Shown here one piece after another: positions 42,878 through 51,726 of a DNA stretch of 64,000 bases. Made by a program: the position numbers and the translations under genes. A model generated the notes under the pieces. That model was not told the origin of the DNA, made no database searches, and worked only from the letters and a program-made list of their open reading frames with translations. The stretch is from Nucisporomicrobium flavum (lineage in GTDB: Bacteria > Actinomycetota > Actinomycetes > Mycobacteriales > Micromonosporaceae). Location of the stretch: assembly GCF_016464385.1 (NCBI RefSeq), contig NZ_JADMLH010000001.1, positions 519,431-583,430 on the forward strand, written 5' to 3'. The stretch's first letter is position 1; every line of letters starts with the position of its first letter.

Positions 42878-43795
42878 GTGACACCCCTCGATCGGGCCGC
42901 GCACGCGGCACGGCACCCGCAGGGGACGGCCATGATCGGCTCGATCGCCGCCGGCGTCGGCGGTGCCGGTGGATGGCAGGCGCTGGCCTGGGCCGCCGAG
43001 GAGGCGGAACGGACCGGCGCCCGGCTCGTGCTGGTGCACGTGTGCCCGCCGGACTCGCCGCTGGGCCGGGCCGGGACCGAGCCGTCGGCGGCCGAGGTGG
43101 AGCTGGCGGACCCGGCCCTGGCCCACGCGTACGCCGGCATCCAGACCCGCCTCGGCGGGCACCGGACCGCCCTGCACCTCCACCGCGGCGACCCGGCGAC
43201 GGCGCTGGTCGGCGCGTCGGCGGACGCCCGGCTGCTCGCGATCGGCGCGGGCGGGACCGGCCGGACGGCCCGCCGGGTGCTGCGGCACGCCCACTGCCCC
43301 GTCGTCGTGATCCGCCCGCAGGCGCCGCCGGACCCGCGGGCGCCGCTCGCCGGGCACGTCGTCGTCGGGGTCGACGGCTCCCCCGCCGGCCGCACCGCCC
43401 TGGAGTTCGGGTTCGCTCAGGCCGACGAGCACCACGTCCCGCTGGCCGCCGTGCACGTGTCCGAGGCAAGCCACGACGACTACTTCTACGACGACGTGAC
43501 GCTGTCCACCCACTTCGCCGTCGAGCCGGCCGCGCTGGACCTGCTGGCCACCGAGACGGAACCGCTCGCCGCGGACCATCCCGCGGTGCCGGTACGGCGA
43601 GCCGTCCTGCACGGCACCGTGGCCGACGCATTGATCCGGGCCGGTTCGGGCGCCCGGCTCCTCGTCGTGGGCGACAAACGCCGCGGCGTGGTGGGGCGGG
43701 TCCGCACCGGCGACGTCCCGGGAGTCGTCGCGGCCGGGGCGCACTGCCCGGTCGCCGTCGTCCCGCTGCACCAGCTGGAGGGGGAGCCACGGTGA
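42878..43795 (+). CDS. Tandem-domain universal stress protein
   Basis: 305 aa with two USP folds (about 20-145 and 160-300). Both end in the beta5 region (CPVVVIRPQ; CPVAVVPLH). The first has an imperfect nucleotide loop (AIGAGGTGRTARRVLRHA); the second is VVGDKRRGVVGRV. Dormancy-type USPs bind ATP or act as stress signalling proteins. GTG start with GGAGG 6 bases upstream. Its stop overlaps the ABC ATPase start (GTGA), so the three genes to 46381 form one operon. Confidence 0.9.
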   Translation: MTPLDRAAHAARHPQGTAMIGSIAAGVGGAGGWQALAWAAEEAERTGARLVLVHVCPPDSPLGRAGTEPSAAEVELADPALAHAYAGIQTRLGGHRTALHLHRGDPATALVGASADARLLAIGAGGTGRTARRVLRHAHCPVVVIRPQAPPDPRAPLAGHVVVGVDGSPAGRTALEFGFAQADEHHVPLAAVHVSEASHDDYFYDDVTLSTHFAVEPAALDLLATETEPLAADHPAVPVRRAVLHGTVADALIRAGSGARLLVVGDKRRGVVGRVRTGDVPGVVAAGAHCPVAVVPLHQLEGEPR

Positions 43796-44709
43796 ACGCG
43801 CCGGCGATCACCGTCCGGGGCCTGGTCCGCGCGTACGGGCCCGTCCGCGCCGTCGACGGGCTGAGCTTCACGGTCGGCCGGGGCGAGATCTTCGCGCTGC
43901 TCGGCCCCAACGGCGCCGGGAAGACCACCACCGTGGAGATCCTCGAGGGCTACCGGGACCGCGACGGCGGCGACGTCTCGGTGCTCGGCTTCGACCCGGC
44001 CACCGGCGGTACGGCGTACCGGGAGCGGATCGGCATCGTGCTGCAGGCGGCCGGTTTCGAGGAGGAGTTCACCGTCCGCGAGCTGGTCCGCCTGCAGACC
44101 TCGCTGTACCCGCGGCGGCACGACCCGGACGAGCTCATCGACCTGGTCGAGCTCACCGACAAGCGCCACGTCCGCGTCAAGGCGCTCTCCGGCGGCCAGC
44201 GTCGCCGCCTCGACCTGGCGCTGGGCCTGGCCGGCGCGCCGGACCTGCTCTTCCTGGACGAGCCGACGACCGGCTTCGACCCCGCGGCGCGGCACCGGGC
44301 CTGGGAGCTCATCGAGCGGCTGCGCGGGCTGGGCACCACGATCCTGCTCACCACGCACTACCTGGAGGAGGCGCAACGCCTCGCCGACCGGGTCGCCGTG
44401 ATCGTCGCCGGCCGGCTGGTGGCGCTGAGCTCGCCGGAGGGCCTGCGGACCCGGGGCCGGCTGCCGACGGTGATCACGTTCGAGCTGCCGGCCGGCACGG
44501 ACCTCGCCGCGCTGCCGGGGCTGACCGGCACGGCCGAGGCCGACGGCGCGACGGTCCGGGTGCGAACGCATTCCCCGCTGGTCGACACGTGGCGGCTCAC
44601 CACGTGGGCCGTCGGCGCAGGCCTCGACCTGCCCGGCCTGGCCGTCGAGCCGCCGACGCTGGAGGACGCCTACCTCGCGCTGACCGGCGAGGCCCACGAT
44701 GGACGATGA
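43792..44709 (+). CDS. ABC-2 exporter ATPase (DrrA-like)
   Basis: 305 aa. Walker A GPNGAGKTT, signature LSGGQRRRLDLALGL, Walker B LLFLDEPTTGFD, H-loop LLTTHYLEEA, then a C-terminal DrrA-type domain. It drives the fused permease encoded immediately after (11-base overlap). The gene starts at the GTG overlapping the USP stop. Substrate unknown: drug, lipid or polysaccharide would be usual. Confidence 0.9.
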   Translation: MNAPAITVRGLVRAYGPVRAVDGLSFTVGRGEIFALLGPNGAGKTTTVEILEGYRDRDGGDVSVLGFDPATGGTAYRERIGIVLQAAGFEEEFTVRELVRLQTSLYPRRHDPDELIDLVELTDKRHVRVKALSGGQRRRLDLALGLAGAPDLLFLDEPTTGFDPAARHRAWELIERLRGLGTTILLTTHYLEEAQRLADRVAVIVAGRLVALSSPEGLRTRGRLPTVITFELPAGTDLAALPGLTGTAEADGATVRVRTHSPLVDTWRLTTWAVGAGLDLPGLAVEPPTLEDAYLALTGEAHDGR

Positions 44710-46381
44710 CCGGCCGGCCCGCCCGCGGCCCACGCTGACGCTGTCCCGGCACGCCGTACGGGCGTTCTTCCGCAACCCCATGGCGGCGTTCTTCACGCTG
44801 GCCTTCCCGCTGGTGTTCCTGGTGATCATCGGCTCGCTGGTGGGCGACGAGCGCACCCCGGAGGGCGTACGGGTGGTGCAGTTCCTCGTCGCCCCGTTCG
44901 CGGTGTTCGGCGTGGCCCAGGCGTCGTTCAGCGTGCTGGCCATCGACACGGCGATCCTGCGCGAGAGTGGCGTGCTGCTGCGCCTGCGCGGGGCGCCGGT
45001 GCCACGGTGGTCGGTGCTGGTGTCGCGGGTGGTGGCCTCGGTGGTCGCGTCGTTCGCGTCGTTCCTGCTCGTCGGCGCGGTCGGGGTGCTGGCCTTCGGC
45101 GTGACGCTGCAGTGGCGCACGCTGCCGGCGCTGGTGGTGACCCTGCTGGCCGGTACGGCGTGCCTGGCCGCGCTCGGCATGGCGCTGACGTCGGTCACCC
45201 GGACCGTGCTCGCCGCCCAGACGGCCGCGCAGGGCCTGCTCATCCCGCTGGCCTTCGTCTCCGACGTGTTCATCGTCGGCGCCGACCTGCCCGGCTGGCT
45301 GTCCGCGATCGGCACCGCCCTGCCGCTCAAGCACTTCGCCGACGCCGCCGCGGCCACCTTCGAGCCCGGCTCCGGGTACGCCTTCTCCCCCGGCCATCTC
45401 GCCGTCCTCGCGCTGTGGACGGTCGTGGGCGCGGCCGTGGCGGTGTGGCGCTTCGGGTGGAGTCCCCGCGGCTCGGGAGACGGCCGGAAAGGTCCGCCGC
45501 CGGCCGCTCCTGCTCCCGCGGAGGTCCTCCGGCAACCGTCCGCGGCCGCCACGACGGCTCGGCCCACCGCCGTGACGCTGCTGCTGGGGCAGACCCGCTT
45601 CGCGCTGCTCGGCATGCGCCGCGACGCCCTGGCCACCTTCTTCACGCTGGTGTTCCCGGCGCTGATCCTCGTGCTGTTCCCGGTCGTGTTCGGCAGCGCC
45701 CGGGTGCACGGGCTGACCATGGCGCAGTACCTCCTGCCCGGCATGATCGCGTACGCGGCCGCCCTCGCCGGCTACGTGAACCTCCCGGAGTCCGTGGCGG
45801 CGGCCCGTGCCGACGGCGTGCTCAAACGGCTCGGCGGCACCCCGCTGCCCGTGCGCTGGTACCTCGGCGGCCGGGTACTGTGCGCCCTGCTCATCGGGGT
45901 ACTGGGCGCCGTCGTGCTGAGCGTGGTGGCGGTCGTCGCGCAGGGTGTGCGGCTGGATCCCGTACGCCTGCCCGCCGTCCTGCTCGCCGTGGTCCTCGGC
46001 GGGGCCTGCTTCTGCGCGCTCGGCCTGGCCCTGGCCGCCGCGCTCCCCCGGCTGCGCTCGCTCACCGCGATCACGCTGGGCACGCTGCTGCCGCTGTGCT
46101 TCGTCTCGGAGATCTTCGTCGTCGGTGAGGCGCCCCTGCCCGGCTGGCTGCGGACCATCGGCGACGTCTTCCCGCTGCGGCATCTGATGCAGTCGCTGCT
46201 GACCGCGACGCGCCCGGACGGCGACGGGTCCGGTATCGCCTGGTCCCACCTGGCCGTGGTGGCCGTCTGGGCCGCGGCGGGTGCCGTCGTGACGGCCCGG
46301 CGGCGCGGTGCCTTCGCCGGCGCCGAGCACGCCGCGACGCCGACGCGCCCGCTGCGCATCGGCGTCGCCGTCCACCGCTGA
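44699..46381 (+). CDS. Fused double ABC-2 permease
   Basis: 560 aa. Two homologous ABC-2 membrane halves in one chain, about 10-255 and 290-540. Each begins with a similar amphipathic segment (AFFRNPMAAFFTLAFPLVF; LGMRRDALATFFTLVFPALI) and ends with SDVFIVGADLPGWL or SEIFVVGEAPLPGWL. A Pro/Ala linker joins them. One chain therefore forms a whole transporter channel with the DrrA-like ATPase. Most relatives encode the halves as separate genes or homodimers. Confidence 0.88.
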   Translation: MDDDRPARPRPTLTLSRHAVRAFFRNPMAAFFTLAFPLVFLVIIGSLVGDERTPEGVRVVQFLVAPFAVFGVAQASFSVLAIDTAILRESGVLLRLRGAPVPRWSVLVSRVVASVVASFASFLLVGAVGVLAFGVTLQWRTLPALVVTLLAGTACLAALGMALTSVTRTVLAAQTAAQGLLIPLAFVSDVFIVGADLPGWLSAIGTALPLKHFADAAAATFEPGSGYAFSPGHLAVLALWTVVGAAVAVWRFGWSPRGSGDGRKGPPPAAPAPAEVLRQPSAAATTARPTAVTLLLGQTRFALLGMRRDALATFFTLVFPALILVLFPVVFGSARVHGLTMAQYLLPGMIAYAAALAGYVNLPESVAAARADGVLKRLGGTPLPVRWYLGGRVLCALLIGVLGAVVLSVVAVVAQGVRLDPVRLPAVLLAVVLGGACFCALGLALAAALPRLRSLTAITLGTLLPLCFVSEIFVVGEAPLPGWLRTIGDVFPLRHLMQSLLTATRPDGDGSGIAWSHLAVVAVWAAAGAVVTARRRGAFAGAEHAATPTRPLRIGVAVHR

Positions 46382-46396
46382 CCGCGGCCCGGTCAG
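46378..46396. terminator. Short hairpin between convergent permease and nitroreductase genes
   Basis: CTGACC (46378-46383) pairs with GGTCAG (46391-46396) over both stop codons. Confidence 0.4.
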
Positions 46397-47379
46397 TCCG
46401 GCATCAGCACCTCGGACAGGTCGCGGCGGGGACTGGCGGGTGCCGGGCGGCCGTACCCGATCCGGACGACCATCTGGGCCCACAGGCCCTCGGCGCCGGC
46501 GGTGAGCCGCCGCCGCACGGCCGGCACCTCGACCGGCTGGCTGACCGGCGTGGTGGCCAGGTTCTGCCACGTCGCGGCGAGCAGCACCCGTTGCAGCGCC
46601 TGCCCGGCGGTCACCCAGTGCTGCCGGTCGTCGCCCGCCGTCGCCAGCACCAGGATCATCGGGTACGGCTCGAACGCCCCGGTCACCGGCGGCTGCTCCG
46701 GGAGCAGCCCGAAGTCGCGGGTGGGTACGGACTCCAGGGCGTCCCACGGCCCGACGGGCAGGTGCGGCGTCCCGTCGCGCCGGGCGTGCCGGGCGGAGCG
46801 GATCGTCGCGGCGCGGTAGCCGCCCCGGGCGCGCAGGCTGCGGTCAGCCGCCCGGGACAACGCGACGATCGCGTCCCGGGTCGCGGCGTCGGCGACGGAG
46901 AGCACCGCGTCCTCGCGTCCCGCGGCGTCGCGCAGCAGCTCCAGCGCCACCGCCGGTACGGGAACCTCCGTGAACGGCCCGCGGTTGCTGTGCCGATGAG
47001 CGATGGCATCGGCGAGCGCCACCACCGCCGGGCTCGGCTCGGCCGGGCGGCCGATCGCGATGCGGGCCACGAAGTTCTCGTCGTCCGGGTCGGGGAACAG
47101 GGTGCAGTGCGTCAGGAAACCCTCCCGCCGGATCGCCAGGCGCAGCGTGAAGAGCGCGGCGCCGACGCTGATGAACAGCTCCCGGCCGGCCGGGTCGAGC
47201 GCGTCCAGCCGCCGGCGGGGATCGGCGTGCACCTCCACGGCGTCCCCGGTGATCCGGAACAGCCAGGGCTGGCTGTTGTGCAGCGACGGCGCGCGGGTCG
47301 CCGAGCGGACGCACCCGCTCAGCGCGTCCGGCGGCAGCGTCCGCGGCGTTCCGGCGCCGCCGGTCCGCAGTGTGGTCAT
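46393..47379 (-). CDS. Acg-type nitroreductase-like FMN protein
   Basis: 328 aa, the size of Acg proteins of the mycobacterial DosR regulon, made of two tandem half-nitroreductase domains. The first half shows SATRAPSLHNSQPW; the middle HRHSNRGPFTE; the second half WVTAGQALQRVLLAAT. Acg relatives bind and may sequester FMN rather than act as ordinary nitroreductases. ATG at 47379 has AAGGAG upstream. It lies 34 bases downstream of the AMIN-like lipoprotein gene and probably shares its transcript. Confidence 0.88.
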   Translation of the reverse strand: MTTLRTGGAGTPRTLPPDALSGCVRSATRAPSLHNSQPWLFRITGDAVEVHADPRRRLDALDPAGRELFISVGAALFTLRLAIRREGFLTHCTLFPDPDDENFVARIAIGRPAEPSPAVVALADAIAHRHSNRGPFTEVPVPAVALELLRDAAGREDAVLSVADAATRDAIVALSRAADRSLRARGGYRAATIRSARHARRDGTPHLPVGPWDALESVPTRDFGLLPEQPPVTGAFEPYPMILVLATAGDDRQHWVTAGQALQRVLLAATWQNLATTPVSQPVEVPAVRRRLTAGAEGLWAQMVVRIGYGRPAPASPRRDLSEVLMPD

Positions 47380-47413
47380 CGCGGGTCTCCTTGTCGGTGA
47401 GCGCCGGCGCGGG

Positions 47414-48034
47414 TCACGCGGCGACGTCGAGGTAGATGCGGCCGGGCAGCTCGCCGACGCGGTACCCGACGACGTCGTCGAGCCCGATGGCGACGGAGAC
47501 GTGGCCCTCGAAGTCACCGGCGACGGCGTAGCCCTTCAGCATCGGCAGGCCGGTGGTGTGGGTGCCGGAGACCGTGGCGCTGCCGTCGTCCCGGTGCGCC
47601 TGCGCCGGGTTGAGCACGACGAGCAGGAAGCGCCGGCCGGGTACGCGTACCGGCTGGTCGGAGGGGTCGGCGCGGACCTCGGACACGTAGCGCACCGAGT
47701 AGCCGGGCAGCGCGTTGCCGATGTCGAAGACGATCCGGTCGAACCCCTCCTGGGAGTGCGCCGCGTACCGGATACCGGTGAGGACCGGGACCGGCGGAAC
47801 GGCGGGATCGTGCCGGACGGTGACCGGCCCGGACGTCCAGTGGGCCGGGGCCGGCGCCGTGGTGGAGGTGCCACCCCGGCCGGTCGCGGGCGGGACGGTC
47901 GCGGTGGTCGGCGTGGTGATCGTGGGCTCGGGCGCGGGCCCCGGCGACCGCGGCGAGCCGCCGCCTCCGCACCCGCTCAGCAGGACGGCCGCCGCCGCGA
48001 GGGCGGCCACTGCCCGTCCGGACGTTCTTCTCAT
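47414..48034 (-). CDS. AMIN-like domain lipoprotein
   Basis: 206 aa. Lipobox LLSGC at residues 18-22, Thr/Pro-rich linker, then a beta-rich AMIN-like domain of about 130 residues (HSQEGFDRIVFDIGNALPGY, YVSEVRADPS, GRRFLLVVLNPAQAH, GRIYLDVA). Such domains are found at the cell envelope, sometimes with peptidoglycan binding. Operon with the Acg-like gene, divergent from a USP. Confidence 0.85.
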   Translation of the reverse strand: MRRTSGRAVAALAAAAVLLSGCGGGGSPRSPGPAPEPTITTPTTATVPPATGRGGTSTTAPAPAHWTSGPVTVRHDPAVPPVPVLTGIRYAAHSQEGFDRIVFDIGNALPGYSVRYVSEVRADPSDQPVRVPGRRFLLVVLNPAQAHRDDGSATVSGTHTTGLPMLKGYAVAGDFEGHVSVAIGLDDVVGYRVGELPGRIYLDVAA

Positions 48035-48162
48035 CGCAGTGCCCTTCTCGCGGGAGGGGCATCGCCGTCGCCCCTCCCCCAGGCCCAGCGTGGGCGTCCC
48101 GGCCCGGGCGCGCCCAGAGGCACCCGGCCCTTCGCCGCGGGTCCAGCGGCGGCGGCCGGTCG

Positions 48163-48178
48163 CGGACCATCGCCCCTG
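48163..48178 (+). promoter_or_regulatory. DosR-like box between AMIN lipoprotein and USP
   Basis: CGGACCATCGCCCCTG, 63 bases before the USP ATG. A weaker GGCCCTTCGCCGCG lies at 48126-48139, on the side of the lipoprotein gene. Confidence 0.5.
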
Positions 48179-48241
48179 GGTGCCGGCCCCGCGGCGGACC
48201 ATGCTTGCTACACGGCCGCCGGCGGACAAGGACGGTGAGCG

Positions 48242-48841
48242 ATGGACACGTCTCCTGCCTCCCCGCCGGTCCGCGCCGGCGAGCTCGCCGCCGCGGTCCG
48301 CGACCTGCTGCGCACGCGCCGGCCGGACTGTGGCGGGCCGGTGATCGCGGGCGACGCCGTCCTGGTGCCCGGCCGCTCCCCCCGCTCGGCGGCGATCTCC
48401 GTCGTCGCGGCCCTCGACGACGACGCCAACCCGGGCCGGGTCCTGGGGTTCGCCGCCGTCGAGGCGGTCCGCCGCGGCGTACCGCTGCGGGCCGTGCACG
48501 TCTGCACGCGGCTCGGCCGGCCGTCCGAGCGTGCCCGCCGCCTCGGCCACGACCGGATGATGACCGATGCCGATCATCTGCTCTCCCAGGTGCTCTACGA
48601 CCACCTGCCGGCCGACCGGGCGGACGCCGCGGAGCGGGAGATCCTGTACGACGACGAACCCGTCCGCGCCCTGATCGACCTCAGCCGCACGTCCTCGCTG
48701 CTCGTGCTGGCGGCGCGCGGCTCCGGCGGCGCCGCAGCGATCGGTTCCACGGTGCGCGGCCTGATCGGCCGTACGTACTGCCCGCTCGTGGTGCTGACGC
48801 CCGCCGCTCCGGCCGCGCCCGGCGCCCCGCCCGGTTGGTGA
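48242..48841 (+). CDS. Divergent universal stress protein
   Basis: 199 aa with one USP-like fold. The N-terminal part (about 1-50) is unusual and the first strand lacks the normal VGVDGS motif (ISVVAALDDDANPG instead). The C-terminal half has LVLAARGSGGAAAIGSTVRGL and CPLVVLTP, so a GxxGx9GS/T-like loop survives. ATG with AAGGACGG upstream. A member of the dormancy set by family and by its upstream box. Confidence 0.8.
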   Translation: MDTSPASPPVRAGELAAAVRDLLRTRRPDCGGPVIAGDAVLVPGRSPRSAAISVVAALDDDANPGRVLGFAAVEAVRRGVPLRAVHVCTRLGRPSERARRLGHDRMMTDADHLLSQVLYDHLPADRADAAEREILYDDEPVRALIDLSRTSSLLVLAARGSGGAAAIGSTVRGLIGRTYCPLVVLTPAAPAAPGAPPGW

Positions 48842-48853
48842 CCCCGCGCGTTC

Positions 48854-48871
48854 GGGACTTTCGGCCCCTTG
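48854..48871 (+). promoter_or_regulatory. DosR-like box upstream of long hibernation factor
   Basis: GGGACTTTCGGCCCCTTG, 48 bases before the ATG at 48920. Closest match in the window to the mycobacterial primary DosR half-site GGGACTTT. Confidence 0.65.
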
Positions 48872-48919
48872 TAGGTGATCAATCGGTCACCCAGAGTGGA
48901 CCCCCGAAGGGGGCTGCCG

Positions 48920-49720
48920 ATGCCAGGCTTCAGAACCGCCGTCGTGCCCGACGAGGACGTGGACATCCTGGTCCGCGGGCCGGTGACCACCCAGGACATC
49001 GCGTACGTGGGTCACGCCGTCGCCGGGGCGGGGCTGGCGGGCACCGGGGCCGGCCACCTGCGCTTCAAGCTGGCGGAGTACCGCGGCGGTGACCGCGGGA
49101 CCGTCGGAGTGGCGCAGCTCACCGTGGAGCTCGCCGGCCGGATGGTGCGCGGTCAGGCGTCCGCGGGCACGGTGGAGGCGGCGATCGACGGAGCCGTGGC
49201 GGCGCTCGTCCCGCGCATCGACCGGCTGGCGCAGCGCCTGACGCCCGCCGAGGCGGGGCCGCCGTCCTTCACCGGCGAAGCCTGGGACCTGCGGACGGCA
49301 CGAGCACTGCCGGCGGTCGTCCGGATCGGCGGGAAGGCGCGCCGCGTCGCCCGGCACAAGGCCTGTCCCCCGGCGGCGCAGACCCTCGGCGCCGCGGCGC
49401 TGACCATGGACCTGCGCGACTATGACTTCCACCTGTTCGCCGACGAGGCCAGCGGTCAGGACGCCGTCGTCACGCGGGCCGGCGCCGCCGGGTACAGGGT
49501 GGCCGCCGACCGGCCCGACCTGCTGGGCAGCGCGCCCGACGGCGTACCCGTCGCGGACGCACCCTCCCGCCTGCCCGGCCTCACCCTGCCGGAGGCGGCC
49601 CTTGCGCTGGACGCCTCGGCGGCCGCGTTCCTGGCCTTCACCGGCGTCGGCTCGGGCCGGGCCGCGGTGCTCTACCGGCGGTTCGACGGCCACCTCGGCC
49701 TGCTCAGTCCCCTGTGGTGA
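48920..49720 (+). CDS. hpf: Long ribosome hibernation promoting factor (S30AE/HPF) with duplicated C-terminal domain
   Basis: 266 aa. The N-terminal S30AE fold (about 10-110: HLRFKLAEYRGGDRGTVGVAQ) binds the 30S decoding centre. Two S30AE C-terminal dimerisation domains follow: LTMDLRDYDFHLFADEASGQ and LPEAALALDASAAAFLAFTG...VLYRRFDGHLGLLSP. The second keeps the YRR-DG-GL signature; the first is diverged. Homologous to the hypoxia-induced HPF of mycobacteria, which dimerises ribosomes in dormancy. ATG has AAGGGGG 8 bases upstream. Confidence 0.88.
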   Translation: MPGFRTAVVPDEDVDILVRGPVTTQDIAYVGHAVAGAGLAGTGAGHLRFKLAEYRGGDRGTVGVAQLTVELAGRMVRGQASAGTVEAAIDGAVAALVPRIDRLAQRLTPAEAGPPSFTGEAWDLRTARALPAVVRIGGKARRVARHKACPPAAQTLGAAALTMDLRDYDFHLFADEASGQDAVVTRAGAAGYRVAADRPDLLGSAPDGVPVADAPSRLPGLTLPEAALALDASAAAFLAFTGVGSGRAAVLYRRFDGHLGLLSPLW

Positions 49721-49741
49721 TCGCCGCCCGGCGCTGACCGG

Positions 49742-49790
49742 GTTCACCCATGTCGCCATTTGCGGCAGTTCACCCCGCTGGCCATGGGTG
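49742..49790 (+). promoter_or_regulatory. Repeat motifs upstream of the GAF-protein gene
   Basis: GTTCACCC occurs at 49742-49749 and 49768-49775 (26-base period). CACCCATG (49745-49752) pairs with CATGGGTG (49783-49790). No DosR-like box is present here, so this gene may be controlled differently. Confidence 0.4.
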
Positions 49791-49842
49791 CGAGACTGGG
49801 CGGGGTCAGCAGCTCGCAGCGGCAAGGCGGGGAGCGTGCCCG

Positions 49843-51147
49843 ATGAGCGACACAGACGACCTGTCCTTCCCCCACGCGGCCCGGCTGGAGTTCGACGAGA
49901 TCCTCGAACGGCTCGTCGCCAGCGCCCGCGAGGTCCAGGCGACCCAGGGACGGCTGCGCGGGCTGCTCCGGGCGTACCTCGCGATCGCCCGCGCCGACGA
50001 TCTCGACGACGTGCTGCGGCACGTCGTGGACGCCGCCAAGGTCCTGGTCCGGGCCCGGTACGCCGCCCTCGGCGTGGTGTCGCACGGCGGCCTGGTCCGG
50101 TTCATCCACTCCGGGATCGACGAGGACACCGCCCGGCGCATCGGTCACCTGCCGCAGGGCAAGGGCATGCTGGGCCTGCTGGTCGACGACCCGCGGCCGG
50201 TGCGCCTGCGCGACATCTGCGGCCACCCCGCCTCGGTCGGGTTCCCCGCCGGGCACCCCCGGATGACCTCCTTCCTCGGCGTGCCGGTCCGGGTGGGCGA
50301 CCGCGTCTTCGGCAACCTGTACCTCACCGACAAGCAGGGCGGGGCGGCCTTCACCGCCGACGACGAGGAGCTGGTCCTGGCGCTCGCCGCCGCGGCCGGC
50401 GTGTCCATCGAGAACGCCACGCTGCTCGCACAGGGGCGGCGCCGGCAGGCCTGGCAGTCGGCCATGGTGGAGGCCACGAACGCGCTGCTCGCGGACGCCG
50501 ACCCGGACGTGGCGCTGCTGCAGTTCGTGACCAGCGCCCAGGAGACGCTGGGCGGGACGGGGGCGGCCGCCGCCGTACCCGCCGACGACGACACGACCCT
50601 GCGGGTGGCGGTGGGTGTCGGCATGTACGGCCGCTACACCGGTACGGTCATCCGGCTCGAGGACTCGATCGTGGGCGACGCCGTGCAGCTGACGGCGCCC
50701 GTGGCCGGGGACCGGTCGCGCCTTCCGCAGGGCTGGCCGGCCCGCCGGGACACCGCGATCGGCGCCTGCCTGGCCGCGCCCATGCTCGCCGACCGCCGGC
50801 TCGTCGGCGTGCTGCTGGTGTCGCGCAGCCCGGACGACGGCGCGTTCGACGAGCTGGACCACGACATCCTCGCCGGCGCCGCCGGGCAGGCCGGGCTCGC
50901 CCTGCGGCTCGCCGAGGCGCGGCACGACAGCGAACGCCTCCGGATGCTGGAGGACCGCGAGCACCTCGCCGCCGACCTGCGGGACCGGGTCATCCAGCGG
51001 CTGTTCCGCCACGGTCTCGCCCTGCAGTGCGCGGCGGCCCGCGTCGGCACCGGCGAGCCGCGGCAGCGCCTCCAGGACCAGATCGACGAGGTCGACGCGA
51101 TCATCCGCGACATCCGCGACACCGTGCTGTCGCTGGAGCGCGGGTAG
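49843..51147 (+). CDS. DosS-like tandem-GAF protein lacking kinase function
   Basis: 434 aa. N-terminal helix, GAF-A (about 55-195) with the DosS signature GFPAGHPRMTSFLGVPV and NLYLTDK, GAF-B (about 215-360), then a HisKA_3-like helix pair. The phospho-acceptor motif, normally DLHDxVIQRLF, reads DLRDRVIQRLF, with Arg in place of His. The chain ends 55-60 residues later (TVLSLERG) with no HATPase domain, and the next DNA is a DosR-like box and another gene. DosS relatives have about 570 residues. GAF-A may still bind heme and sense O2/NO/CO, but autophosphorylation is not expected. Confidence 0.88.
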   Translation: MSDTDDLSFPHAARLEFDEILERLVASAREVQATQGRLRGLLRAYLAIARADDLDDVLRHVVDAAKVLVRARYAALGVVSHGGLVRFIHSGIDEDTARRIGHLPQGKGMLGLLVDDPRPVRLRDICGHPASVGFPAGHPRMTSFLGVPVRVGDRVFGNLYLTDKQGGAAFTADDEELVLALAAAAGVSIENATLLAQGRRRQAWQSAMVEATNALLADADPDVALLQFVTSAQETLGGTGAAAAVPADDDTTLRVAVGVGMYGRYTGTVIRLEDSIVGDAVQLTAPVAGDRSRLPQGWPARRDTAIGACLAAPMLADRRLVGVLLVSRSPDDGAFDELDHDILAGAAGQAGLALRLAEARHDSERLRMLEDREHLAADLRDRVIQRLFRHGLALQCAAARVGTGEPRQRLQDQIDEVDAIIRDIRDTVLSLERG

Positions 51148-51161
51148 TCCGGCGGCGACAA

Positions 51162-51177
51162 AGGACCTTTGCACCTG
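51162..51177 (+). promoter_or_regulatory. DosR-like box upstream of USP
   Basis: AGGACCTTTGCACCTG, 33 bases before the ATG at 51211; CAAAGG-A-CCTTTG here is a perfect short palindrome. Confidence 0.55.
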
Positions 51178-51210
51178 TCCCGGCCGACGGGTGCCGCCCA
51201 CGCTGGTGAC

Positions 51211-51714
51211 ATGGATCTCACATCTGTCCGGCGCGGGGCGACGGGCCCGGTCCTGGTCGGCGTGGACGGTCACGACCACGACGCCCGGGTCGTCACGACG
51301 GCCGGGGCCCACGCCGATCGGCTGGGCACCGGCCTGCAGGTCGTGCACGTGCTGGACGTGGCGGGCGAGCCGCTCCGGCCGGCCACGCTGCCCACCGTCG
51401 CCCTGCGCCGCAGCCACGAGCGCCGCCGCAAGCTCGACGACGCCCGGGCGGAACTGCGCGAGCGTCTGCAGACCTTCGTCACCGGCCTGACGGACGTCGA
51501 CCTGGCGAACGTCGATCTACGGACGACCGTCGGCGACCCGGCGACCGTGCTGCTCGCGATGTCCCGCCGGGCCTGCCTGCTCGTGCTCGGCACCCGTAGC
51601 GGACCGGCGCGCAGCCCGTTCCTGCTCGGCACGGTGTGCCAGGACGTGGCCGTCCACGCGAGCTGCCCGGTGCTGCTGGTCCCGTGGGCCAAGGACGGGG
51701 ACGAGCCGGGCTGA
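51211..51714 (+). CDS. Universal stress protein
   Basis: 167 aa, one USP fold: VLVGVDGHDHDARVV at the N terminus, LLVLGTRSGPARSPFLLGTVCQDVA as the nucleotide-loop region (imperfect), CPVLLVPW at the end. ATG at 51211 preceded by CTGGTGAC only. Follows the GAF gene on the same strand but has its own box. Confidence 0.88.
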   Translation: MDLTSVRRGATGPVLVGVDGHDHDARVVTTAGAHADRLGTGLQVVHVLDVAGEPLRPATLPTVALRRSHERRRKLDDARAELRERLQTFVTGLTDVDLANVDLRTTVGDPATVLLAMSRRACLLVLGTRSGPARSPFLLGTVCQDVAVHASCPVLLVPWAKDGDEPG

Positions 51715-51726
51715 CCGGTACGCCGC

